A DNA stretch of 64,000 bases from the NCBI RefSeq assembly GCF_000425205.1, contig NZ_AULI01000009.1:103593-167592 (forward strand), given 5' to 3'. This stretch comes from Pontibacillus halophilus JSM 076056 = DSM 19796. Lineage in GTDB: Bacteria; Bacillota; Bacilli; Bacillales; BH030062. This document shows positions 1 through 7,717 of this stretch, piece after piece (position 1 is the stretch's first letter; every line of letters starts with the position of its first letter). Below the pieces are notes generated by a model. It searched no databases. It saw nothing but the letters and a program-made list of their open reading frames with translations, and was not told where the DNA came from. The translations under genes and the position numbers were made by a program.

Positions 1-98
1 ATGACAATCGGTTGCACAAGGATTGCTTGTACCCAAAAGGGCATATTTGTGATAAAATATTACACAAATATCCAAGATGTTTGGGAGGAGGCCCTGCT

Positions 99-287
99 GT
101 GGCTAATCATTTAGCACATACGACACCTAAACAGGTTCGTGATCGGATTGAGCGATTACGTAGAGAGATGATTCAAATTGCGACAGTTAAAGGGTTAACG
201 AGTATGGAATCATTGGCGATTAGCAAAGAGCTAGATGATTTGTTAAATCTTTATGAGTATATGAAAACAGACCGTATAGATTACTAA
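99..287 (+). CDS. Spo0E-like aspartyl-phosphate phosphatase
   Basis: A 62-residue protein with the Spo0E-family signature S-K-E-L-D-D-L-L-N-L-Y in its C-terminal half, preceded by a short helix (RIERLRREM). Family members dephosphorylate the response regulator Spo0A and so delay sporulation. The GTG start at 99 is chosen because a strong ribosome site (GGAGGAGG, 84-91) lies 7-8 nt upstream. The longer reading from 12 has no ribosome site and its first 29 residues do not resemble the family. It ends just before a strong hairpin terminator. Which phosphorelay protein it acts on cannot be read from sequence. The family call is fairly sure. Confidence 0.75.
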   Translation: MANHLAHTTPKQVRDRIERLRREMIQIATVKGLTSMESLAISKELDDLLNLYEYMKTDRIDY

Positions 288-323
288 TATAAATTATGTG
301 AATGATATCACGAATAGAAGTGA

Positions 324-357
324 AAATAAGCAGAGGCCATAAGGCCTCTGCTTATTT
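324..357. terminator. Bidirectional hairpin terminator
   Basis: A perfect stem of about 15 bp (arms 324-338 and 343-357, loop ATAA) with a core of AAGCAGAGGCC and flanking A and T tracts. It lies between the converging Spo0E-like gene and the small minus-strand gene, whose stop codon is inside the right arm. Confidence 0.8.
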
Positions 358-468
358 GTTTGGGTTTTCTTTAGATAGTTCCTCAAAGCTCTTCACTTTT
401 CCATGAGGATTTTGTTTTTCTTTACGTTGACGTTTTTTTCGCTCTAGTCGGCGCTTTTGATCGCTCAT
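352..468 (-). CDS. Small basic protein, DUF6254-like
   Basis: A 38-residue, strongly basic peptide: MSDQKRRLERKKRQRKEKQ followed by NPHGKVKSFEELSKENPNK. The NPHGKVKSFEEL block matches a family of short Bacillaceae proteins of unknown function that I recall as DUF6254. A ribosome site GAGGTGA precedes two adjacent ATG codons (471 and 468); the second has the better spacing. It lies about 40 nt downstream of patA on the same strand with no visible terminator between, so the two may be cotranscribed. No function can be assigned. Confidence 0.65.
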   Translation of the reverse strand: MSDQKRRLERKKRQRKEKQNPHGKVKSFEELSKENPNK

Positions 469-508
469 CATCTCACCTCAAATTTAGTATGGATGAAAGC
501 GATAGGAA

Positions 509-1672
509 TCATTCAGTTACATGTTCTTCTAAATAGGTTTGGAGTCGATCCATTCCTTCCTCGAGCACATCCATGCTGTAGGCATATGAAATTCTCATGT
601 AACCTTCGCCATATAAAGAAAAGGCATCTCCTGGTACTAGAGCAAGACCTACTTTCTCTACAAGGTCAAGACCAAGGTCAAAGGAAGAGTGGCCTGCTAT
701 TGAAAGTTTCGGGAAGAGGTAAAACGCGCCGCCCGGTTTCTCAACTTCAATCCCTAACTTCAATAAACGGTTGTACACAAAGTCACGGCGTTGATGGTAC
801 TGCTCTTTCATTTCTACAGCATCTTGTCGTCCGTTCTGAAGAGCCTCCAAGGCAGCATGTTGGGTAATGGAGGTGGCACAAGATACATTGTACTGGTGCA
901 CCTTTAGCATATGCTGACGCAACCACGAAGGCGCGAGCGAATAGCCGAGTCTCCAACCTGTCATGGAGTGTGATTTAGACAAACCGTTGATTACAATGGT
1001 CTTCTCCTTCATTCCTTCGTAGTTTGCAATAGAGCGATGATTGTCCTCATAGACGAGTTCAGAATAAATCTCATCTGATAGAACGAAGATGTTACGGTCT
1101 TTAAGGAAAGCAGCTAACTCTGCCAGCTCTTCTTCCGATAAAGTAGCACCTGTAGGATTAGACGGATATGGAAGTACGATGCACTTAGTATTTTCTGTAA
1201 TGGCTTGCTCCAGCTTATCCTTTGTTAATTTAAATCCAGAATCTCTTGTATCAACGTGTATTGGTGTAGCGCCAGCCAGACGAATGAGCGGCTCATAGCC
1301 AGGATAGACAGGTCCTGGGAGAATCACTTCATCCCCTGGGACAAGGATTGTTCTAAAGGTTACGTCAATCGCTTGAGAAGCACCAACAGAAACGATGATT
1401 TCAGATTCCGGGTCATAAGTAAGCCCGTAAGCATCATTTACAAAGCTCGAGATTGCTTTTCTTAAAGGGAGCATACCTGCATTGTGTGTATAGGTGGTTT
1501 GATTTGTCTGAATCGCTTCGATTCCTGCTTGTTTTACGTTCTCTGGAGTAGGGAAGTCGGGTTGTCCAATTGAGAGAGAGATCATATTCTCTTTCCCAGA
1601 AACCATGTTGAAAAACCGACGTATTCCAGAAATTTGAATGTTGTTTAATTGCGGGTTAATTAAGTTTTCCAT
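509..1672 (-). CDS. patA: N-acetyl-LL-diaminopimelate aminotransferase PatA
   Basis: A 387-residue class I PLP aminotransferase very close to B. subtilis PatA, which interconverts N-acetyl-2-amino-6-ketopimelate and N-acetyl-LL-diaminopimelate in the acetylase branch of lysine and peptidoglycan-precursor synthesis. The PLP lysine is K233 in INGLSKSHSMTGWRLG; the cofactor-contacting PYPSNPTG (N172) and SDEIYSEL (D200, Y203) motifs are intact. The same pathway's dapH and dapL lie about 11 kb away on the other strand, so patA is unlinked from them in transcription, as in B. subtilis. Length matches the family. Other aminotransferase specificities are possible, but the neighbourhood supports PatA. 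Confidence 0.88.
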   Translation of the reverse strand: MENLINPQLNNIQISGIRRFFNMVSGKENMISLSIGQPDFPTPENVKQAGIEAIQTNQTTYTHNAGMLPLRKAISSFVNDAYGLTYDPESEIIVSVGASQAIDVTFRTILVPGDEVILPGPVYPGYEPLIRLAGATPIHVDTRDSGFKLTKDKLEQAITENTKCIVLPYPSNPTGATLSEEELAELAAFLKDRNIFVLSDEIYSELVYEDNHRSIANYEGMKEKTIVINGLSKSHSMTGWRLGYSLAPSWLRQHMLKVHQYNVSCATSITQHAALEALQNGRQDAVEMKEQYHQRRDFVYNRLLKLGIEVEKPGGAFYLFPKLSIAGHSSFDLGLDLVEKVGLALVPGDAFSLYGEGYMRISYAYSMDVLEEGMDRLQTYLEEHVTE

Positions 1673-1737
1673 AATCGGTCACCTCATATTTACATATTAT
1701 TCATACGATTTTAACGTTTCTTAAGTATGTCACTTGT

Positions 1738-1743
1738 TATAAT
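1738..1743 (+). promoter_or_regulatory. Candidate -10 box for the FbpB-like gene
   Basis: A perfect TATAAT lies 32 nt before the FbpB-like start codon. No convincing -35 box stands 17 nt upstream and no Fur-box palindrome is visible, so this is tentative. Confidence 0.35.
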
Positions 1744-1774
1744 GGCACGGAATTCATTAAAGGAGTTGGCGATG

Positions 1775-1912
1775 ATGAGACCGCGATTACGTACGCTTGA
1801 AGAATTAATTGCTGAGAATAAAGAGGCTTTGATCAATGATCAGCAAGCAATCGACTACATCGACGAAAAAATGGACGATAAGATTATAGCAGCGGGTGAA
1901 AGCCGTATATAA
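1775..1912 (+). CDS. FbpB-family small basic protein
   Basis: About 45 residues with the pattern RPRLRTLEELIAENKEALINDQQAIDYIDEKMDDKI, typical of FbpB-family (Fur-regulated basic) peptides. In B. subtilis, FbpB helps the sRNA FsrA during iron sparing. The start is placed at 1775, or the adjacent ATG at 1772, because AAGGAG at 1760-1765 is correctly spaced; the 1727 start has no ribosome site. I see no Fur box upstream, so iron control is not shown here. The peptide is less basic than B. subtilis FbpB, so the family assignment is likely but the role is open. Confidence 0.65.
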   Translation: MRPRLRTLEELIAENKEALINDQQAIDYIDEKMDDKIIAAGESRI

Positions 1913-2056
1913 TTCATCAGCTGGGTTGATGATACCATACTCATACGGTTCATAACAGGTGATTGCTACTGGTTATGCATCAAGTTGAAATCGTTTATAA
2001 GGATTGTCATTCCTTGTTATACTATCACTATGACTGATGGAATAGGGAGGGTTCAC

Positions 2057-2926
2057 ATGACGGAAACTGGACTAGTATTAGAGGGTGGAGGCATGCGTGG
2101 TGCTTATACAGCTGGAGTATTAGACCTTTTCTTAGATGAAGGCATACAATTTCCTTACTGTATTGGCGCATCCGCAGGAGCATGTAACGGAAGTTCCTAT
2201 GCTGCTAATCAAAGAGGAAGAAACTATGATGTTATGGTGGGATACGGAGCTCATCCAGAGTACATATCTTACAAGCGTGCATTTACGAAGCGTGAACTGT
2301 TCGGGATGGATTTTATCTTTGATACGTTGCCAAATAAGCTGGTTCCGTTCGATTACGATGGCTTTCAACACTATGATGGCACCTTTGTCGTTGCTACGAC
2401 AGATATTAAGACTGGAGAGCCAGTTTACTATGATACGTATCAGGACCGAGCACATTTACTAAAGCTTGTCCGTGCCTCAAGTTCGTTGCCGCTTATTGCG
2501 GATAGTATCTCAGATGGGGGGCGGCTGTTAATGGACGGAGGCATTGCTGACCCAATCCCAATTCAACCATCTATTGATGCTGGCAACCAAAAGCATGTAG
2601 TGGTCTTAACAAGGAATCCAGGCTATAAGAAAGAACCAATGAAGTTCTCCTGGCTAATTAAACGGAAATATAAACAGTACCCAGCATTATTGCATGCGTT
2701 AGCGACTCGACATAAACGATACAACGAGACGATTGAACGCCTTGAACAGCTTGAGGCGGAAGGGAAGTTGTTTATCATACAACCTCAGCAGCCGTTGAAA
2801 GTAAGTCGGATTGAACGAAATACAGCGAAGCTTCATGCGTTGTATGAACAGGGCTATGAAGAAGCGAAACACCAACAAGAAGCTTTAAAGCAATTTCTTT
2901 CAAGTACCCCGGCACAGTTTGCATAG
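2057..2926 (+). CDS. Patatin-like phospholipase family protein
   Basis: A 289-residue patatin-fold acyl hydrolase. The N-terminal oxyanion motif GLVLEGGGMRGAYTAGVL is followed by the nucleophile elbow GASAG and later by the catalytic Asp in DGGIADP, giving the Ser-Asp dyad. It resembles E. coli YjjU-type cytosolic enzymes, which are predicted to hydrolyse lipid esters. No signal peptide is present. The start at 2057 follows GGGAGG with 6 nt spacing; a longer in-frame reading from 1985 lacks a ribosome site. A strong terminator follows, so it is probably monocistronic. The substrate is unknown. Confidence 0.82.
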   Translation: MTETGLVLEGGGMRGAYTAGVLDLFLDEGIQFPYCIGASAGACNGSSYAANQRGRNYDVMVGYGAHPEYISYKRAFTKRELFGMDFIFDTLPNKLVPFDYDGFQHYDGTFVVATTDIKTGEPVYYDTYQDRAHLLKLVRASSSLPLIADSISDGGRLLMDGGIADPIPIQPSIDAGNQKHVVVLTRNPGYKKEPMKFSWLIKRKYKQYPALLHALATRHKRYNETIERLEQLEAEGKLFIIQPQQPLKVSRIERNTAKLHALYEQGYEEAKHQQEALKQFLSSTPAQFA

Positions 2927-2932
2927 AATACT

Positions 2933-2971
2933 AAAGAAGCCAAAAACCACAACTGAGTTTTTGGCTTCTTT
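2933..2971 (+). terminator. Intrinsic terminator after the patatin gene
   Basis: A 15-bp perfect stem (arms 2933-2947 and 2957-2971) with a 9-nt loop; the right arm ends in a T tract. Confidence 0.8.
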
Positions 2972-3050
2972 ATGGATAAATATAAGATGAGAATGTGCTT
3001 TCCTTGGTGAAGAAAGCAACTTACGCTATCAAGGAGGAGCGACTTATGTA

Positions 3051-3794
3051 TTAGATGTGGACACCATACACATTTGTTAAGAACAACATGACTAACAGGC
3101 CAATTAAAAATGCATAGGTAGCTTGAAGTTCATGGCCGTCCCCATGACTTTCTGGTATTAACTCCTTATAGATGATGAATAACATAGAACCAGCTGCGAA
3201 TGCGAGTCCATAAGGAATTAAACCCTCCATGACTGAGGTGAGCAGAAAGCCCCCGATAGAGGCAATGATTTCGATTGCTCCTGTAAGGGTTGCAAGCAGC
3301 AAGGCATAGCCTCTTGGAGTCTGTTGTTGGAGTAGAAATAAGGCTACGATAAATCCTTCTGGGGCATTTTGGATTGCGATGGACATTGCCACAAGCTCCC
3401 CTAAAGCCCCATCATCCGCTGCATAGCTGACGCCGACAGAGAGGCCTTCAGGTATGTTGTGAAACGTGATGGCCATGATAATAAGAAGGGCTTTATGATC
3501 AATAACGAGTTGCTTAGGTGACCCTTGTTCTACATGCAAATGTGGGATTCGTTGTTCGAGGAGTGTTAGAAGCATTACGCCAATCAACATCCCGATGCCA
3601 AGCTGTGAGAAAGAACCGAGTGTAAGGGATTCTGGTATTAGGCTGAACGTTACCGCAGCCGTCATAATACCTGCTGCAAGTGCGAGTAAGATGTCTCGGA
3701 AGGTATGTGAAATTTGCTTTAAGAATAAGACTGGCAAAGCCCCGAGTCCAGTGGCTCCAGCTGATAGCAAGCTACCTAGTAACATGTCATGCAT
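3051..3794 (-). CDS. ZIP family divalent metal transporter
   Basis: An integral membrane protein of about 247 residues with roughly eight hydrophobic segments and the two ZIP metal-site motifs: HNIPEGLSVGV in segment 4 and QNAPEGF in segment 5. ZIP proteins move zinc or other divalent metals into the cytoplasm. The loop between segments 3 and 4 (EQRIPHLHVEQGSPKQ) carries two histidines, as in the variable metal-binding loop of the family. The start is uncertain: ATG codons at 3815, 3800 and 3794 are in frame, and the GAAGGA ribosome site (3805-3810) best fits 3794 or 3800. It is transcribed alone. Zn versus Fe or Mn cannot be decided. Confidence 0.8.
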   Translation of the reverse strand: MHDMLLGSLLSAGATGLGALPVLFLKQISHTFRDILLALAAGIMTAAVTFSLIPESLTLGSFSQLGIGMLIGVMLLTLLEQRIPHLHVEQGSPKQLVIDHKALLIIMAITFHNIPEGLSVGVSYAADDGALGELVAMSIAIQNAPEGFIVALFLLQQQTPRGYALLLATLTGAIEIIASIGGFLLTSVMEGLIPYGLAFAAGSMLFIIYKELIPESHGDGHELQATYAFLIGLLVMLFLTNVYGVHI

Positions 3795-3959
3795 GTTCAT
3801 CGCATCCTTCAACATTCATTTGTACAACCTATGCGAGTGCCACGCATTGTATTAATCCTACCGGTCTAAAGTCATTCGTACTGACTATACTAACTACTAA
3901 TTACATGCATAAGAAAGGATGAATAGGGTGCGTACATAAGATGGCGGCGCCCGAATACA

Positions 3960-4280
3960 ATGTCAGACACTTATCTTCACATTCTCTTTGGCTCGGTTGC
4001 CTTGTTATTCCTTTATGTTGCCATTACCCCGGTTGTGAAATGGCTCGTCCACCTTAAGTGGTCAAACACATTAACCTATGTTGTTGTAGGATTATGTCAT
4101 TTATGTATTCTTGTCCTGTTTGAACTTTACCAAGGAGTTACTGGTAGCGGTTATGTAGAAATAAGGGACGTGTTAAATGGGATGACCCCGTTGTTGGTTC
4201 TTGGGTTAGTGCTAGTTGGAAAGCAATTGTTGATGCGAGGATCAGGCTCTCATCAGGTTGGAAAGCACGTAAATAAATAA
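3960..4280 (+). CDS. Hypothetical small membrane protein
   Basis: A 106-residue protein with three hydrophobic segments (about residues 6-28, 38-57 and 76-92) and a short polar loop containing YQGVTGSGYVEIRD. I do not recognise the family. The ATG at 3960 has no good Shine-Dalgarno sequence and no alternative in-frame start lies close upstream, so either translation is weak or the start is misplaced. It is followed 82 nt later by another small membrane protein gene on the same strand. Confidence 0.5.
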   Translation: MSDTYLHILFGSVALLFLYVAITPVVKWLVHLKWSNTLTYVVVGLCHLCILVLFELYQGVTGSGYVEIRDVLNGMTPLLVLGLVLVGKQLLMRGSGSHQVGKHVNK

Positions 4281-4362
4281 GTTTAAGAATAGGATGTGAA
4301 GTGAAACGTTTCTCTATAGAATTCGTAATAAGATATACACAACTTAGAGGAGGAATGAAAAC

Positions 4363-4575
4363 TTGGAACTTGTTGCAGGACTTGGTGTTTTTCTTACCAT
4401 TTTATTGTTTGGCGGTGCTTTCATCTTTCTGTTGAACATCTTCACCAGTATATGGGCTTACCGAGATGCACAGCGAAATGGACAGAGTAAAGAATACGCG
4501 CTCATTATTTTAATAGGGACGCTGTTCTTCCCAGTCATTGGCTTAATTATTTATTTAATTATAAGGAAAGCGTAA
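4363..4575 (+). CDS. Small two-TM protein, PLDc_N-like
   Basis: A 70-residue protein starting at TTG behind AGAGGAGGA. Two membrane segments flank a cytosolic stretch AYRDAQRNGQSKEYA. The second ends in FFPVIGLIIYLIIRK, the shape of the PLDc_N domain found at the front of cardiolipin synthases and alone in small Bacillaceae membrane proteins. No catalytic domain is present. It is likely an accessory membrane protein of unknown role. A terminator follows directly. Confidence 0.6.
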   Translation: MELVAGLGVFLTILLFGGAFIFLLNIFTSIWAYRDAQRNGQSKEYALIILIGTLFFPVIGLIIYLIIRKA

Positions 4576-4578
4576 CAA

Positions 4579-4607
4579 GGCAGACCTTCTTGGGTCTGTC
4601 TTTTTTT
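4579..4607 (+). terminator. Intrinsic terminator
   Basis: Stem GGCAGACC/GGTCTGTC (4579-4600, one G-T pair), followed by seven T. Confidence 0.75.
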
Positions 4608-4756
4608 ATCTTTGGGCATGGCAACTCATAAAATAACTTTCTTCATCTAAGAGTCACGTATGTAAAAGCTTGAGTAAGGAATAGTAGAATACATTGAAAA
4701 AACTGTCGAACAATCTATAATGGAAGTAGAGTCATATATAGGAAGGACGATAGGTC

Positions 4757-5665
4757 ATGAGTATGAATCAAAAGGGTATATTGCTAGAGAGTGGGACAAA
4801 TGAACTCGAAGTAGTGGAATTTACAATTGGAGCTAACAAATTTGGAATTAATGTAATTAAAGTTAAGGAAATTCTCCTTCCGGTACCCGTCACAAGAATT
4901 CCTCATTCACATCCTTCTGTAGAAGGGATTATGGATATTCGTGGAGAGGTTGTACCTGTCGTAGATGTCGCTCATATGCTAGGCTTTCCGCCTTCAGAGC
5001 AACCCGCACATGACAAGTTTATTCTCTCAGAATTTAATCAGACACGAATTGTGTTTCATGTACATACGGTTACTCAAATTCATCGGATTTCTTGGGGGGA
5101 CATTGAGAAACCTGACAAGATGTATCAAGGTTTAGAAACGCAAGTAAACGGCGTTGTGAAAGTAAATGACGAAATGGTCCTCTTGCTTGATTTCGAACAA
5201 ATGATTGCGAATATTCATCCGGAATCTACTATCCAGAAAGACCAAATTAAACGACTTGGAGAACGGCAACGGATGAATAAGCAAGTGCTTATTGCGGAAG
5301 ATTCCGCTTTGCTTCGTGCCATGCTCGAAGAAACGTTGCATGAAGCGGGTTATGAAAATGTAACCGCATTTGAGAATGGGAAAGAGGCGCTAGACTACCT
5401 CTTACAACTTGACACAACAGAAAAGCAGATCGAAGAATATTTCCAACTAGTCATTACAGATATCGAAATGCCACAAATGGACGGCCATCATCTAACGAAA
5501 CGAATTAAAGAAGAGGATTCTCTTAAAGGCTTGCCAGTCATCATCTTTTCTTCTCTAATTACGGATGACTTACGCCATAAAGGTGAATTGGTAGGGGCAG
5601 ATGCTCAAATCTCAAAGCCTGAAATTGCTTCGCTTGTTGAACACATGGATAGACTCGTACTTTAA
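4757..5665 (+). CDS. cheV: Chemotaxis coupling protein CheV (CheW-REC)
   Basis: A 302-residue fusion of an N-terminal CheW coupling domain (about 15-155) and a C-terminal receiver domain (about 175-300). In the receiver, the acidic pair E181-D182, phospho-acceptor D235 (LVITDIEMPQMDG) and K287 are all present, so it should be phosphorylated by CheA. CheV couples chemoreceptors to CheA and takes part in adaptation. D235 matches the phosphorylation site reported for B. subtilis CheV. It starts at ATG after GGAAGGA. The gene lies between patA and ykyB, as in B. subtilis. It is flanked by terminators, hence monocistronic. Confidence 0.93.
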   Translation: MSMNQKGILLESGTNELEVVEFTIGANKFGINVIKVKEILLPVPVTRIPHSHPSVEGIMDIRGEVVPVVDVAHMLGFPPSEQPAHDKFILSEFNQTRIVFHVHTVTQIHRISWGDIEKPDKMYQGLETQVNGVVKVNDEMVLLLDFEQMIANIHPESTIQKDQIKRLGERQRMNKQVLIAEDSALLRAMLEETLHEAGYENVTAFENGKEALDYLLQLDTTEKQIEEYFQLVITDIEMPQMDGHHLTKRIKEEDSLKGLPVIIFSSLITDDLRHKGELVGADAQISKPEIASLVEHMDRLVL

Positions 5666-5711
5666 AAAAAGAGTAAAGGAATCGATATACAGTCGATTCC
5701 TTTACTCTTTT
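5664..5711. terminator. Bidirectional terminator, cheV / downstream gene
   Basis: An 18-bp stem, AAAGAGTAAAGGAATCGA paired with its complement (5667-5684 and 5693-5710), with A and T tracts on both sides, between converging genes. Confidence 0.85.
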
Positions 5712-5908
5712 GTTTGAGAGTGTTCATACAGGTTCTCATACCATTCGGTAATCTCTTTATTGAGTTGAAGTGGAGTTTCTCCGAACGGAGCGTGATTTCG
5801 GATAATTTGCTGCTCTCCTTCACCGAGTCGTTCATACGCTTCTTTCATCTCTTGGGAAAGTTGTACAACGTGTTGAAGCTGGTATAAGAATTCTTTCATG
5901 TCATTCAT
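5702..5908 (-). CDS. Hypothetical 68-residue protein
   Basis: A small soluble protein predicted to be mostly helical (KEFLYQLQHVVQLSQEMKEA), rich in Glu and Gln, with no Cys and no membrane segment. GGGAGG lies 8 nt before its ATG, a strong ribosome site, so it is probably translated. I do not recognise a family. It shares its terminator with cheV and lies downstream of ykyB on the same strand with a 70-nt gap, so the two may be cotranscribed. Confidence 0.6.
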   Translation of the reverse strand: MNDMKEFLYQLQHVVQLSQEMKEAYERLGEGEQQIIRNHAPFGETPLQLNKEITEWYENLYEHSQTKE

Positions 5909-5977
5909 TTTAAACGCCTCCCTTTGCCATTCTATTCCTGTTTCTGGTTCTGGGAAAACGTGTAAATGTGTTCTGGT

Positions 5978-6484
5978 CTACCGTTTCTTTTTGTAATGGG
6001 GTTGGTCTTGCCAAGAAGCTAATTGCCCCCATGGCTTGTAAATAGAAGATTGGTAAGAATGAGGCACGGAACGTCTCGAGGCATTTTGGTTAGAGGGTTT
6101 CTGTCCATTCTTCCCTAGGTAAGCCTGTAATATACGCTTGGCATGGGATAGAGACAAGCTTGGTTTTGGATTCCGATATGCTTGGTTGGCTTCTCCAAGG
6201 TGTTGTAGTGCTTGGAAATCTTCTCGCTTTGGTGGAATGTGAAAGTAGTAATCGCCCACTTGAACGAGCAACGTAGAATTTTGTTTGCTGTATTTAGAAG
6301 CATTCGAGAAATGAAGTCCAATTTTCTTGGCTTGTTTCTTCCGAAGCAATTGTTGGATTGCCTCTTTCTTTAATGTGTACAATTCTCTCGGGTCCGGAGC
6401 AGTCTTAGCGTGTTTGTTCACGACAAAGAGGGCTTCTGCAATTTGAGAGGTGGTATATGACTTATTGTTTCTTGACTGTGACAA
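5978..6484 (-). CDS. ykyB: YkyB family protein
   Basis: A 168-residue protein with the conserved YkyB core: VNKHAKTAPDPRELYTLKK, KKIGLHFSNASKYSKQNS, then VQVGDYYFHIPP and YRNPKPSLSLSHAK. Its function is unknown. It lies beside cheV in B. subtilis as well, which confirms the identity. The C-terminal 35 residues are low in hydrophobic residues and poorly conserved. The start is TTG at 6484, with AAAGGAG 11 nt upstream; no better in-frame start exists. The protein is basic, so nucleic-acid binding is possible but unproven. Confidence 0.82.
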   Translation of the reverse strand: MSQSRNNKSYTTSQIAEALFVVNKHAKTAPDPRELYTLKKEAIQQLLRKKQAKKIGLHFSNASKYSKQNSTLLVQVGDYYFHIPPKREDFQALQHLGEANQAYRNPKPSLSLSHAKRILQAYLGKNGQKPSNQNASRRSVPHSYQSSIYKPWGQLASWQDQPHYKKKR

Positions 6485-6586
6485 TCACCGCTCACTCCTT
6501 TCATAGCTGTAGTTGAATTGGTTCAATCATAACGAAATGTGTACAGCCTTTCAACTAAGAAGGATAAAGGGAAGTCCCTTTATCCT

Positions 6587-7219
6587 TTAAGACGACTCTA
6601 TTTTACTCTCTAAATCCGCTACAATACGCTCCATTTCACCACGTTGCATTCCCTTATATCGTTCAATCGCCTTTCCATCTGGATTGACTAGCATAAAGTT
6701 TGTTCCGTGAGTGACTTGGTCAGACTGATCTGTATGCTGGACAAGTAACTGGAAGGATTTAATGGAGAACTCTTTAATTTCTTCATTACTATATCCAGTA
6801 AGAAAATCCCAGTTAGAGAAGTCAGCTTCATGCTTCATTGCGAAATCTTTTAGTACACTCGGCGAATCAACAGTCGGGTCTACTGAAAATGATACAAAGC
6901 GAACTTCATCGCTTAGACCTGCTTCTTCCACTTGGTCCTGAAGATAAGCCATGTTTGCTGTCATAGGAGGGCAAACCGTATCACAATTAGTGAAGATCAT
7001 ATCCGCAATCCAGTACGTGCCTTCTAAATCTTCTAAGCTCACCGTTTCCTCATCTTGATTTGTAAATGAGAATGAACGAACATCACGTGAGAATTCAGGC
7101 TCGGCCATAGCGGCTTGTCCACCTGAATTTGAAGTGCTATCAGAATCTTGTGAACCGCAAGCACTTAGAATCATAACCCCAATGAGAACGATTGTGTATG
7201 TAAACATCCGCTTCTTCAA
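6587..7219 (-). CDS. SCO1/SenC family copper chaperone lipoprotein
   Basis: A lipoprotein of about 210 residues: signal LKKRMFTYTIVLIGVMILSAC with the lipobox Cys, then a thioredoxin-fold SCO domain. The copper ligands are visible: the CDTVC pair (CxxxC) and the distant His in DQVTHGTNFML. SCO proteins insert copper into the CuA centre of cytochrome c oxidase, or act as thiol redox partners outside the membrane; B. subtilis YpmQ/BsSco is the model. The start is TTG at 7219 because AAAGGGGGAA lies 6 nt before it. The longer reading from 7246 would put the ribosome site inside the gene. No oxidase genes are adjacent. Confidence 0.85.
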   Translation of the reverse strand: MKKRMFTYTIVLIGVMILSACGSQDSDSTSNSGGQAAMAEPEFSRDVRSFSFTNQDEETVSLEDLEGTYWIADMIFTNCDTVCPPMTANMAYLQDQVEEAGLSDEVRFVSFSVDPTVDSPSVLKDFAMKHEADFSNWDFLTGYSNEEIKEFSIKSFQLLVQHTDQSDQVTHGTNFMLVNPDGKAIERYKGMQRGEMERIVADLESKIESS

Positions 7220-7309
7220 TCGTATTTCCCCCTTTAAGTAAACCAACCCGTTTCACTGGAATATTCTATCATTCTTTGATGTGGAAAGCCATGACAAAAC
7301 GATGAACAG

Positions 7310-7338
7310 AAAAACATCCCCCAAGCTGAAGGGGGATG
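7310..7338 (-). terminator. Intrinsic terminator of the Gly-rich gene
   Basis: Stem CATCCCCC/GGGGGATG (7315-7322 and 7331-7338), with a T tract on the minus strand at 7314-7310. Confidence 0.75.
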
Positions 7339-7343
7339 CATGA

Positions 7344-7667
7344 TTAGTAAGGACCAGGGCCATACCCAGGTCCGCCATACCCAGGTCCGCCATAGCCTGG
7401 GCCACCATATCCAGGTCCACCATACCCAGGTCCGCCGTAACCGGGGCCATATCCAGGACCTCCAGGGCCGCAGTATGGTGGATAACAACCTCCTGGATAA
7501 CCAACAAAAGGAGGTCGTGCAAAAGCGCTAATGAGAAGTGGGCCAGCTACAAGACCAGCTGCAAAAGGTAGAAGAGGCCCTCCAAAGAAGAAACGTTGGT
7601 CTTCGTATGAGCGTACAGGGTACGGATGGTAAGGTTGTATAGGTACGGGCATTGGTGTTTGCTTCAT
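7344..7667 (-). CDS. Gly/Tyr/Pro-rich repeat protein
   Basis: About 107 residues. The N-terminus is Pro- and Tyr-rich (MKQTPMPVPIQPYHPYPVR), followed by a hydrophobic segment (GGPLLPFAAGLVAGPLLISAF) and a C-terminal tail of repeated GGPGY pentapeptides with a few Cys. The tail is encoded by 15-bp tandem repeats. Such composition is seen in spore coat or other surface proteins of bacilli, but I cannot name a family. GGAGGGG lies 9 nt before the ATG at 7667, so the start is firm; a longer reading from 7706 is not supported. It has its own terminator. Confidence 0.6.
   Translation of the reverse strand: MKQTPMPVPIQPYHPYPVRSYEDQRFFFGGPLLPFAAGLVAGPLLISAFARPPFVGYPGGCYPPYCGPGGPGYGPGYGGPGYGGPGYGGPGYGGPGYGGPGYGPGPY
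7361..7450. repeat. 15-bp tandem repeats coding GGPGY
   Basis: Five full units of the type CATACCCAGGTCCGC (7361, 7376, 7391, 7406, 7421) plus a degenerate sixth. The first two and the fifth are identical and the others differ at a few positions. They encode the pentapeptide tail of the Gly-rich protein. Confidence 0.85.
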
Positions 7668-7717
7668 AGACTTATCCCCTCCATTCAGTAAGAATCCATT
7701 TATCATATGTCATAAGC

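Noticed and set aside
1680..1774. Fur box upstream of the FbpB-like gene
   Set aside because: Looked for GATAATGATTATCATTATC-like repeats and found none; iron control is not claimed.
3031..3060. Perfect ribosome site AAGGAGGAG followed by ATG TAT TAG on the plus strand
   Set aside because: Gives a two-codon reading antisense to the ZIP gene end; no plausible product.
7234..7522. Trp- or Asp-rich repetitive ORFs in other frames of the Gly-rich gene
   Set aside because: Alternative-frame readings of the 15-bp repeats; only the GGPGY frame has a ribosome site and a terminator.
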